Assembly: GCA_947446815.1 (NCBI GenBank)
Contig: CANFGT010000002.1
Span: forward strand, 1-64,000
DNA: 64,000 nucleotides
Direction of reading: 5' to 3'
Source of the DNA: Acidimicrobiaceae bacterium
GTDB taxonomy: Bacteria > Actinomycetota > Acidimicrobiia > Acidimicrobiales > Ilumatobacteraceae
A model generated the notes under the pieces. The model did no database searches, was not told where the DNA came from, and saw only the letters and a list, made by a program, of their open reading frames with translations. The position numbers were made by a program, and so were the translations under genes. Shown here one piece after another: positions 1-7,173 of this stretch (position 1 is its first letter; every line of letters begins with the position of its first letter).

Positions 1-761
1 CCGTTGACTACGCACCATACGAACCGCGTGGCACCGACTGGCATCCACACCGCGGATTCGAAACAGTCACGTACATCATGGACGGCACGTTCATTCACCA
101 AGACTCACACGGCGGCGGCGGTGTGATTACCGATGGCGACACTCAGTGGATGACCGCTGGTGGTGGAATTCTGCACATCGAGACTCCACCTGAAAGCATG
201 GTCATCAAGGGCGGCTTGTTCCATGGTTTGCAGATCTGGGTAAACCTCCCTGCCAAAGACAAGATGATTCCACCCGCGTATCAAAACCTTGATTCGCATT
301 TGGTGAAGCTCTTCACTACTCCGGATGCTGGAACACTTATTCGTCTCATCGCAGGCAATCTCGGCGGCGTCACTGGACCAGGTTCAACTCACACTCCGAT
401 TGTGATTGCACACGCAACTCTGTCCCCTGGTGCACGCATGGTGTTGCCGTGGAACCCGCAGTTCAATGCGTTAGTGCATGGACTCAAGGGATCAGGCTTT
501 GCAGGTACGGAACACCTCGCGTTCGGTGTTGGCCAAACAATCGTCTATGGCGAAGGTGACACCATCACATTGGAAGCATCATCGCATGAACCGCTCGATG
601 TGATTCTCATGGGTGGTCAACCCATTGGTGAACCTGTGGAACAGTACGGACCATTCGTGATGAACACACGTGAACAGTTACAACAGGCGTTTGATGACTA
701 CCAGCGCGGACGCTTGGGAGTTGTTCCTGCAAATGGCATTACGCCATTCCGCGGACGCTAA
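1..761 (+). CDS. Pirin family protein, 5' end outside window
   Basis: The frame is already open at the left edge (first full codon at base 3) and runs to TAA at 759-761, leaving 252 visible residues; the start lies upstream of the window. The visible N-terminus contains HPHRGFET, and about 45 residues later ILHIETP. Together these give the His/His plus His/Glu metal ligands of the N-terminal pirin cupin. The C-terminal half (HEPLDVILMGGQPIGEP) is the usual second cupin. Pirins are cytosolic iron-binding bicupins; some have quercetinase activity or modulate regulators, but in most bacteria the role is unknown. The next gene is convergent, so the neighbours give no functional hint. The family call is secure; the function is not. 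Confidence 0.9.
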   Translation, partial: VDYAPYEPRGTDWHPHRGFETVTYIMDGTFIHQDSHGGGGVITDGDTQWMTAGGGILHIETPPESMVIKGGLFHGLQIWVNLPAKDKMIPPAYQNLDSHLVKLFTTPDAGTLIRLIAGNLGGVTGPGSTHTPIVIAHATLSPGARMVLPWNPQFNALVHGLKGSGFAGTEHLAFGVGQTIVYGEGDTITLEASSHEPLDVILMGGQPIGEPVEQYGPFVMNTREQLQQAFDDYQRGRLGVVPANGITPFRGR

Positions 762-783
762 TTAGTTCGCGGTCAACGCCGCA

Positions 784-1521
784 TTAACTGACTTGCGTTA
801 AGCCACCATCAACAACGAGCACTTGGCCGGTGATGTACTTGCCGCGCACCAACGCAAGTGTCGCTTCTGCGCAATCATCTGGTGTTGCTGAACGCTTAAT
901 GGGATTAATCGCTGCAACACCTGCGTGCTGATTCGCCCAATCCTTTGTCCATGGTGTTTCTACAAGGCCAGGTGCAACAGCATTAAAGCGCACAGGTCCG
1001 TGACTCTTTGCCAATAGATGTGTCATCTGGTTCAACGCAGCCTTGGACATTGAGTACGCAATGGAAGAACCCATTGGACGCACACCAGCAACAGATGTGA
1101 TGTTCACAACATGTCCATCAATTGACTTGCGCAAGTACGGCATCGCAGCCATCGTGAGATTCCATGTTCCAAACACATTCACTTCGAATGTCTTGCGGAA
1201 GATTTCTTCAGTGAGTGCTTCGAGATTTCCGTGCGGCACAAGAGTTGTCCACCCTGCGTTGTTGACAAGAAGATCAACTCCACCGAACTTTTCCACTGTC
1301 TTTGCAATCAAGTTCTCGCACTGCGCCTGATCACTGATGTCGCCCTGCACATACATTGATTCACCAGGAAGAGAATCAGAAACTTTTTGTCCTGCTTCCA
1401 CGCTGCTCGCGGAGTTCACCACAACTTTTGCGCCGAGTTCAGAAAGGCGTTGCGCAATGCGCTCGCCGATACCGCTTGATGAGCCGGTGACGATGGCAAC
1501 CATGCCTGCTAGTTCGGACAT
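784..1521 (-). CDS. Short-chain dehydrogenase/reductase (SDR)
   Basis: A 245-residue classical SDR. The Rossmann motif TGSSSGIG lies at about residues 10-17, NNAG near 86-89, the catalytic Ser in NITSVAG, and the Tyr-Lys pair in AYSMSKAAL. The end (ITGQVLVVDGG) is typical of the family. The frame is open further upstream, but the start at 1521 is preferred: it has an AGGGGG Shine-Dalgarno-like stretch just upstream and begins four residues before the Rossmann strand. The family catalyses NAD(P)-dependent oxidation or reduction of alcohols, sugars, steroids or 3-oxoacyl thioesters; the substrate cannot be read from sequence. It lies downstream of ccr, mce and the prepilin peptidase on the same strand, so a link to acyl-CoA metabolism is possible but unproven. 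Confidence 0.88.
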   Translation of the reverse strand: MSELAGMVAIVTGSSSGIGERIAQRLSELGAKVVVNSASSVEAGQKVSDSLPGESMYVQGDISDQAQCENLIAKTVEKFGGVDLLVNNAGWTTLVPHGNLEALTEEIFRKTFEVNVFGTWNLTMAAMPYLRKSIDGHVVNITSVAGVRPMGSSIAYSMSKAALNQMTHLLAKSHGPVRFNAVAPGLVETPWTKDWANQHAGVAAINPIKRSATPDDCAEATLALVRGKYITGQVLVVDGGLTQVS

Positions 1522-1546
1522 TAGAGACCCCCTGTTTGGTGTGAGG

Positions 1547-2197
1547 TCATCGTAGAACGGCAAAGAGTGTTCCTGCGATAAGGAAGGGACCAAGGGCGAT
1601 GTGCGTACGACGCCCAGCGCGACGAAGAGCCAATAACAGCAAGGCAAATAAGCCCGCAGAGGCAAAGGCAGTTACCAATGCGGTCACAACGCTTTCCAAG
1701 GAGAGCCAGCCGAGATAGAGACCCAATAGAACCGAGACTTTGACATCTCCGCCACCCAGGTCACCTCGAGATAACACCTCAAGAACTTTCATCACACACC
1801 ACATGATGAGCGCACCGAGCAACATGCCACTGACAGAACCGGCTGGATCATTGAGCGCTGCGACAAAGAGAAGTGGCAATGCCAGTGCTATTGCTCGATA
1901 CACAATGCTGCTGGGTAGCAAATGCGTGTCAATGTCAATCAGCAACAAACGAAGACCAACAGCGATGAGAAGACCCACAACAAGCACAGTGAATTCGTGA
2001 TCGAATTGTTGCGCCGCAATCCACCACAACGTTGCACCGACGACAGCAATAACTATTGAGAACCCCAAAAACTCAGTGGCGCGGCCAGAGCCAAATGTTT
2101 CACCACTAGAACGCAAACGAATGACATCGCGTTGCGCGAGAACAAATGCTCGCCACCCCGACAACAGCCCGACAAGGGTCCACACGACTTCACGCAT
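1547..2197 (-). CDS. Prepilin peptidase (A24 family, TadV/CpaA or PilD-like)
   Basis: A 216-residue polytopic membrane protein. The two catalytic aspartate motifs of type IV prepilin peptidases are present: IDIDTHLLP (Asp88/Asp90) and GGGDVK in the second half. About six hydrophobic segments can be counted. The family cleaves the short leader of type IV or Flp prepilins at the cytoplasmic face of the membrane. No cytoplasmic zinc-binding and methyltransferase domain is evident, as in the shorter TadV/CpaA-like forms. A Tad operon without its own peptidase lies at 17.7-23.4 kb, so this is the likely processing enzyme for those pilins; that pairing is inference. It is codirectional with mce, 58 bases upstream. 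Confidence 0.85.
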   Translation of the reverse strand: MREVVWTLVGLLSGWRAFVLAQRDVIRLRSSGETFGSGRATEFLGFSIVIAVVGATLWWIAAQQFDHEFTVLVVGLLIAVGLRLLLIDIDTHLLPSSIVYRAIALALPLLFVAALNDPAGSVSGMLLGALIMWCVMKVLEVLSRGDLGGGDVKVSVLLGLYLGWLSLESVVTALVTAFASAGLFALLLLALRRAGRRTHIALGPFLIAGTLFAVLR

Positions 2198-2255
2198 GCA
2201 GAGTGTCTAACTGCAATTCAACAAATTGTCCATGCACCTCAGTGCACGAGGATGT

Positions 2256-2657
2256 TTATTCCTGAACGAGCTCGATGAGCGTTCCGAAACTGCCCTTTGG
2301 ATGCATGAATGCAACTGTGGTGCCGCGTGATCCAGGACGTGGTGCCTTGTCAATCGGTGTTGCACCGGCAGCAATCATTGCTTCGAGTGCTTCGGCGCAA
2401 TTGTTGACGCGATAGCCGATGTGATGCAGCCCTTCGCCTCGCTTCTCAATTGCTTTTGCAACAGGAGAATCGGGGTTTGTCGGTGTGAGCAACTGGATGT
2501 AGCTCTCAGCAACCTTCAGCAATGCTTCTTCAACACCATCGGACTCCACGACTTCGCGGTGATCAACGGTGGCACCAAAAGCCTTTTGGTAATACTCAAT
2601 CGCAGCTTCAAGATCGCGAACGGCAATTGCAATGTGATCAATTTCTGTCAACAGCAT
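2256..2657 (-). CDS. mce: Methylmalonyl-CoA epimerase
   Basis: A 133-residue protein of the vicinal oxygen chelate/glyoxalase fold, matching the family's usual length. Two beta-alpha-beta-beta-beta units are recognisable: TEIDHIAIAVRDL at the start and EGLHHIGYRVNN in the second half. The metal ligands are the His in DHIAI, the His in LHHIGY and the Glu near the end in TLIELVQE. It interconverts the (R) and (S) forms of methylmalonyl-CoA; some homologs also epimerise ethylmalonyl-CoA. It starts 24 bases after the ccr stop on the same strand, so the two are probably cotranscribed. That pairing, plus pccB at 11 kb, supports a role in the ethylmalonyl-CoA or propionyl-CoA route. Confidence 0.93.
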   Translation of the reverse strand: MLLTEIDHIAIAVRDLEAAIEYYQKAFGATVDHREVVESDGVEEALLKVAESYIQLLTPTNPDSPVAKAIEKRGEGLHHIGYRVNNCAEALEAMIAAGATPIDKAPRPGSRGTTVAFMHPKGSFGTLIELVQE

Positions 2658-2681
2658 GATGATTCTTTTCTGTGAAGTGAA

Positions 2682-4010
2682 CTAGCGACGGAACCAGGTG
2701 AGCTTGTCAGCAACCTTGGCGCGAAGTTCGTGGTTATCAACACCAAGACCTTCTTCAGGAGCCAAGCACAACACGCCCAACTTTCCTTCGTGCATGTTGT
2801 TATGCACTTGGTAAGCGGCTTCACCTGTTTGCTCAAGTGTGAACACCTGTGACATCACTGGGTGAATCATTCCCTTTTCAATAAGACGGTTTGCTTCGTA
2901 CGACTCTTTGTAGTTCGCAAAGTGCGAACCAATCAGTTTCTTCAAACGCATCCAGAAGTAACGGTTGTCGAACTCCATCATGAAGCCGCTGGTTGCAGCA
3001 CAGGTGACAACAGTGCCGCCCTTCTTGGTGACGAAGATCGAAGCAGCGAATGTGCTGCGGCCTGGGTGTTCAAACACGATGTCCGGATCTTCGCCGACAA
3101 GTGCGCGAATATCTCCACCGAGACGGCGCCATTCACTTTCATTATGTGTGTCGTCGTCGTTCCAGAACTTGTAGTTCGCGGTCTTGCGGTTGATGATGTG
3201 TTCGCAGCCCATCTCGCGAAGAATTTGAGCCTTCTCATCTGAAGAAACAACTGCAACTGGAATACCGCCACCGTTGAGGACGTACTGCAATGCATATGCG
3301 CCGATACCGCCCGATGCTCCCCAAATGAGAACAACATCGCCTTGCTTCATGTTTGCACCGTTCTTCGACACGAGCATGCGGTAGCTGGTGGAGTTACACA
3401 ATGCGCTCACTGCAGCTTCTTCCCAGGTGAGATGAGCTGGCTTTGGCATGAGCTGATTTGCTTTTACCAATGCAAGGTCTGCGAGTCCACCGAAGTTTGT
3501 CTCGTAGCCCCAGATGCGCTGGTTGGAACCCATCATCGAGTCGCTGTGTGATGAAGGGTCTTGATCATCGACATGGTTGCAATGGACGGTGATCTTGTCG
3601 CCAGGCTTCCAGTTGCGCACTGCGCTACCAACGCGAAGAACGACACCGGAGGCATCCGAGCCGACCACGTGGTAGTCGAGATCATTTCGCTTGGCCCACT
3701 TGCTCTCGCGACCCAGACGGGAAAGAGCGCCAAAGGTGCTGATGGGCTCGAAAATGCTGCTCCACACCGTGTTGAAGTTGATGCTGGAGGCCATCACGGC
3801 AATCACGACTTCGTCTGGGGCCATCTCTGGCACGGGAACCTCTGCAATATGAATGCTCTTACGAGGGTCCTTCTCCGCACTGGGAACGCCCTCCCACATC
3901 TTCTCGTCTTCCTTGCGAACGATTGCCGCGCGGTAGGTGGTGGGCAGTGGAATGGCGGCGAGTTCTTCACCCGACGCACCATTCAGGATGGCTTGGAGGA
4001 TCTTTTCCAT
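2682..4010 (-). CDS. ccr: Crotonyl-CoA carboxylase/reductase
   Basis: A 442-residue zinc-free MDR-family reductase, full length for Ccr. The N-terminal half carries SSINFNTVWSS and IWGYETNFGG. The cofactor domain has WGASGGIGAYALQY, and IGSHFANYKE lies toward the end. The Asn, the Tyr/Phe-Glu pair and the His in these motifs correspond to the CO2-binding pocket known from characterised Ccr enzymes, so carboxylation rather than plain reduction is expected. The enzyme makes ethylmalonyl-CoA from crotonyl-CoA, CO2 and NADPH in the cytosol. The start is supported by TATCGT seven bases upstream, giving a probable leaderless mRNA. It is divergent from a thiolase gene and followed by mce. The other ethylmalonyl-CoA pathway enzymes are not in the window, so a role in making polyketide or lipid extender units is an alternative. 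Confidence 0.94.
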   Translation of the reverse strand: MEKILQAILNGASGEELAAIPLPTTYRAAIVRKEDEKMWEGVPSAEKDPRKSIHIAEVPVPEMAPDEVVIAVMASSINFNTVWSSIFEPISTFGALSRLGRESKWAKRNDLDYHVVGSDASGVVLRVGSAVRNWKPGDKITVHCNHVDDQDPSSHSDSMMGSNQRIWGYETNFGGLADLALVKANQLMPKPAHLTWEEAAVSALCNSTSYRMLVSKNGANMKQGDVVLIWGASGGIGAYALQYVLNGGGIPVAVVSSDEKAQILREMGCEHIINRKTANYKFWNDDDTHNESEWRRLGGDIRALVGEDPDIVFEHPGRSTFAASIFVTKKGGTVVTCAATSGFMMEFDNRYFWMRLKKLIGSHFANYKESYEANRLIEKGMIHPVMSQVFTLEQTGEAAYQVHNNMHEGKLGVLCLAPEEGLGVDNHELRAKVADKLTWFRR

Positions 4011-4017
4011 CCGATTG

Positions 4018-4045
4018 ACGATAGCGAGTTTGGGGAGACTGGCAA
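4018..4045 (-). promoter_or_regulatory. Promoter of ccr-mce
   Basis: On the minus strand, TTGCCA (4040-4045) and TATCGT (4018-4023) are separated by 16 bases, and the ccr ATG follows after seven more. This fits a sigma-70-type promoter of a leaderless transcript. The -10 hexamer overlaps the first copy of the repeated motif at 4021-4083. Confidence 0.6.
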
Positions 4046-4083
4046 TATCGGGTTTGGGGAAGTGACGATAACGAGTTTGGGGG
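4021..4083. repeat. Three spaced copies of a 16-base motif between divergent genes
   Basis: Near-identical 16-base units begin at 4021 (ATAGCGAGTTTGGGGA), 4045 (ATATCGGGTTTGGGGA) and 4068 (ATAACGAGTTTGGGGG). Start-to-start distances are 24 and 23 bases, roughly two helical turns, so the copies would face the same side of the helix. They fill the region between the ccr -10 box and the thiolase promoter. A regulator binding here could control both genes. No regulator gene is adjacent. Confidence 0.65.
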
Positions 4084-4093
4084 ATTCATCTCC

Positions 4094-4127
4094 TAGCCTG
4101 ATTTGCCTCAGCACCTACTTCGGGTGC
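4094..4127 (+). promoter_or_regulatory. Thiolase gene -10 box and leader hairpin
   Basis: TAGCCT at 4094-4099 is a plausible -10 box. It would give a leader of about 40 bases containing the stem-loop GCACC...GGTGC (4111-4115 with 4123-4127) and then CGGAGG before the ATG at 4148. No clear -35 box is seen; that space is taken by the repeated motif. Confidence 0.4.
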
Positions 4128-4147
4128 CCGATATTTCGGAGGCATTT

Positions 4148-5329
4148 ATGGCCGGTTCATACATCGTCGCAGGAGCCCGTACACCCATCGGCAAGATGAG
4201 TGGCGCACTCTCCTCATTTAGTGCAGCAGACCTCGGTGGTTTCGCAATCAAGGCAGCCCTCGAGCGTGCCGGCGTGAAGCCAGAAGAAGTTGAACACGTC
4301 ATCATGGGCCAGGTGCTCATGGCCGGTCAGGGCCAAGTTCCTGCACGTCAGGCTGCGTTCAAGGGTGGCATCCCAATGAACATTCCTTCGATCAACGTCA
4401 ACAAGGTGTGCTTGTCCGGTCTGAACTCCATCTACTTGGCAGACCAGATGATCGCTTCCGGTGAAGCAGACATCGTGATTGCTGGCGGCATGGAATCCAT
4501 GACCAACGCTCCGTACCTCGCCCCAGGTGCTCGTGGTGGATTCCGCTACGGCAACACCGAGTTGAAGGACGCAATCGTCAACGACGGTCTCTGGTGTTCA
4601 TTCGACAACGTGCTCATGGGTCTTGGCACCGACAACTACGTTGCCGGCAGCATCACACGTGAGCAGCAAGACGAGTTGGCAATGAAGTCAAACGTTCGCG
4701 CTGCAGCAGCAATCGAAGCAGGTCGCTTCAATGACGAAATCATTCCTGTTGCTGTTCCACAGCGCAAGGGTGATCCAAAGATGGTCACCACCGACGAAGG
4801 CGTTCGCGCAGAAACCACCATGGAGTCACTCGGTGGATTGAAGCCAGCGTTCGACAAGAACGGCAGCATCACTGCAGCAAACGCATCACAGATTTCCGAC
4901 GGCGGTTCCGCTGTTGTGATGATGTCAAAGAAGGCAGCAGAAGCTCGCGGCGTCAAGCCACTTGGCGAAGTGCTTTCCTATGGCATGGTTGCAGGTCCAG
5001 ACAACGCTTCGTTGTTGCACCAGCCAAGCCGTTCCATCTTGCGTGCACTTGACCGTGCAGGCATGAAGACATCTGATGTTGACTTGTTCGAATTGAACGA
5101 GGCATTCGCAGCAGTTGGTATCGCATCGATGAAGGAACTCGGCATCACTGACGAGATCACAAACGTCAACGGTGGCGCAATTGCATTGGGACACCCCATC
5201 GGCATGAGCGGTAACCGTCTTGCACTCACCATCCTTCACGAGCTTCGTCGCCGTGGCGGCGGTGTTGGTGCGGCTGCATTGTGCGGTGGCGGCGGACAAG
5301 GTGACGCCATCATCCTTCGCGCTCTCTAA
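4148..5329 (+). CDS. Acetyl-CoA C-acetyltransferase (thiolase)
   Basis: A 393-residue thiolase, standard length. The nucleophile is Cys88 in NKVCLSG, the His is His349 in GHPIGMSG, and the second active-site Cys is Cys379 in CGGGGQGD. It condenses two acetyl-CoA to acetoacetyl-CoA or performs the reverse thiolysis in the cytosol. The start at 4148 is chosen because CGGAGG lies at the right distance and the typical N-terminus (SYIVAGARTPIGK) follows; the frame is open for 15 more residues upstream. Divergent arrangement with ccr through a shared control region suggests it feeds acetoacetyl-CoA to the ethylmalonyl-CoA route or to storage-polymer metabolism. Biosynthetic versus degradative direction cannot be decided from sequence. 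Confidence 0.93.
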   Translation: MAGSYIVAGARTPIGKMSGALSSFSAADLGGFAIKAALERAGVKPEEVEHVIMGQVLMAGQGQVPARQAAFKGGIPMNIPSINVNKVCLSGLNSIYLADQMIASGEADIVIAGGMESMTNAPYLAPGARGGFRYGNTELKDAIVNDGLWCSFDNVLMGLGTDNYVAGSITREQQDELAMKSNVRAAAAIEAGRFNDEIIPVAVPQRKGDPKMVTTDEGVRAETTMESLGGLKPAFDKNGSITAANASQISDGGSAVVMMSKKAAEARGVKPLGEVLSYGMVAGPDNASLLHQPSRSILRALDRAGMKTSDVDLFELNEAFAAVGIASMKELGITDEITNVNGGAIALGHPIGMSGNRLALTILHELRRRGGGVGAAALCGGGGQGDAIILRAL

Positions 5330-5337
5330 ATCTTTAG

Positions 5338-6558
5338 ATGTTCAAAGAGCCACTCAGTCGAGCGATACACATCGCCCGCTGGGTGGCTCTTGCATTTCTC
5401 ATCGGAGTTTTGTCTGGCCTACTTTCGGCTGCATTCATTGAGTCGTTGAACTGGGCCACCGACACTCGCAATGCCAACGACTGGTTGGTCTTCACGCTTC
5501 CCCTTGCTGGTCTTGTTGTTGGTTGTTCGTATCACTATCTCGGTCGAGGTCTTGAGCGCGGAAGCAACTTGTTGATTGATCAAATCCATTCACACACAGA
5601 ATGGATTCCGCTGCGACTGACACCGCTGATCTTTGGCGCAAGTGTTCTCTCACATGTTGCTGGTGGTTCCACTGGGCGTGAAGGTGCCGCATTGCAGTTG
5701 GCTGCTGGTGTTACTGATCCCATCAGTAAGAAACTGGGATTGAACCCTGCTGATCGTTCGTTGATGTTGATTGCAGCGATCGCTGGTGGATTTGGTTCTG
5801 TGTTCGGTGTACCTGTTGCTGGTGCGGTGTTTGCATTGGAGGTGCAACGCGTAGGTCGTGTTCGCTATGAAGCTCTTGTTCCAGCCTTTGTTGCAAGCTT
5901 CGTGGGCGATGCAGTCGTGCGCGGCCTAGCCGTCAAGCACACGCACTATCCGCACATGCCAGATATTTCATGGTCTGTATCAATGGCCTGGAAAGTTGTG
6001 TTGTTCGGTCTCATTGGTGGTCTCATCGCATTGACATTCGTACGTCTCACTCACTTCATCAAAGACACCATGAAGAAATACGTCGCGTGGTATCCCGCAC
6101 GTCCTGTCATTGGTGGAACTGTTCTCGCAATTCTGATTCTCGCTTTCGGATGGCGCGACTACTCCGGACTGTCCATCCCTCTTGCAGTAGAAGCGATGAA
6201 CGGTTCTGTCGCTGGACAATGGGGAACAAAACTTCTACTCACATCCATCACAATTGGCTCTGGATTTGTCGGTGGAGAATTCATTCCGCTATTCGTGATT
6301 GGTGCACTTGCCGGTGCGAGCTTTGCTCATATCATCGGCGCAAACGTCGTGGTGTTTGCAATCATCGGATCGCTCACAGTGTTATCGGGTGCCACCAATA
6401 CGCCATTGGCTTGCACGCTGATTGGAGTTGAGCTTTTTGGCGGTCACGGAGTAATTTTCTTCGCCGTTGCGTGTGCCACTGCGTACGCAACAAGTGGTCA
6501 CACCGGCATTTATCACGCGCAACCCGTGGGTGCCCACAAGTCGGGCGTTACTCAGTAA
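5338..6558 (+). CDS. CLC-family chloride/fluoride channel or antiporter
   Basis: A 406-residue polytopic membrane protein with the CLC selectivity-loop motifs GGSTGREGAALQ, GSVFGVPVAG and GSGFVGGEFIPLF. The GREG motif followed by LQLAAGV and the ADRSLMLIAAIAGG stretch look closer to the fluoride-exporting CLC-F branch than to classical EriC (GKEGP). That sub-family placement is an impression and would need a tree. No C-terminal CBS domains are present. The ATG lies 8 bases after the thiolase stop with no obvious Shine-Dalgarno sequence, so it may be translationally coupled. It would move halide or fluoride across the cytoplasmic membrane. Confidence 0.85.
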   Translation: MFKEPLSRAIHIARWVALAFLIGVLSGLLSAAFIESLNWATDTRNANDWLVFTLPLAGLVVGCSYHYLGRGLERGSNLLIDQIHSHTEWIPLRLTPLIFGASVLSHVAGGSTGREGAALQLAAGVTDPISKKLGLNPADRSLMLIAAIAGGFGSVFGVPVAGAVFALEVQRVGRVRYEALVPAFVASFVGDAVVRGLAVKHTHYPHMPDISWSVSMAWKVVLFGLIGGLIALTFVRLTHFIKDTMKKYVAWYPARPVIGGTVLAILILAFGWRDYSGLSIPLAVEAMNGSVAGQWGTKLLLTSITIGSGFVGGEFIPLFVIGALAGASFAHIIGANVVVFAIIGSLTVLSGATNTPLACTLIGVELFGGHGVIFFAVACATAYATSGHTGIYHAQPVGAHKSGVTQ

Positions 6559-7167
6559 CTACGGGTCAAGCCGGCGACGATTACCGAATGCACGACCAAG
6601 TGTGACTTCGTCAGCAAATTCAATATCTCCGCCCACTGGCAGTCCGCTCGCAAGTCGACTCACTGTCACGCCCAGTGGATCGAGCAAGCGCACGAGATAC
6701 ATCGCAGTGACATCACCTTCCGTGTTGTTGCTAGTGCACACAACTACTTCGGTGATTCCTTCGGGCTTAATGCGCGCAATCAGTTCACGCACTTTCAGAT
6801 TCTCTGGGCTGACGCCTTGTAGCGGATCAATGAGACCAAGCAACACGTGATAGCGCCCACGGAATTCACCGGTCCGTTCAAGAGCCGCAATATCACGGGA
6901 GTCTTCGACAACACACACGATGTTGGATTCACGCTTTGCATCGCTACAGATGGCACAGAGTTCAGCGTCGGCAAGATTGAAACAACGATCGCAGAATCGT
7001 ACGCGCTGCTTTGCTTCAATGATTGCGCGTGCAAGACGTGCCACATCTTCGTCCTCTGACTTGATCAGATGCAGCGCGAGGCGCTGTGCACTGCGTGGTC
7101 CGATACCAGGAAGTCGCCCAAGTTCATCAATGAGCATTTGAACGGGTGGTGTGTACGGAGAAGCCAT
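6559..7167 (-). CDS. recR: Recombination protein RecR
   Basis: A 202-residue protein matching RecR in length and layout. A helix-hairpin-helix (LGRLPGIGPRSAQRL) lies near residues 16-30, a four-cysteine zinc motif at Cys59, Cys62, Cys71 and Cys74, a Toprim segment (NIVCVVEDSRDI), and the conserved C-terminal LASGLPVGGDIEFADE. RecR works with RecF/RecO to load RecA on gapped DNA. It begins six bases after the dnaX stop, the classic dnaX-recR arrangement. It ends one base after the convergent CLC gene. Confidence 0.97.
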   Translation of the reverse strand: MASPYTPPVQMLIDELGRLPGIGPRSAQRLALHLIKSEDEDVARLARAIIEAKQRVRFCDRCFNLADAELCAICSDAKRESNIVCVVEDSRDIAALERTGEFRGRYHVLLGLIDPLQGVSPENLKVRELIARIKPEGITEVVVCTSNNTEGDVTAMYLVRLLDPLGVTVSRLASGLPVGGDIEFADEVTLGRAFGNRRRLDP

Positions 7168-7173
7168 AGGGAG

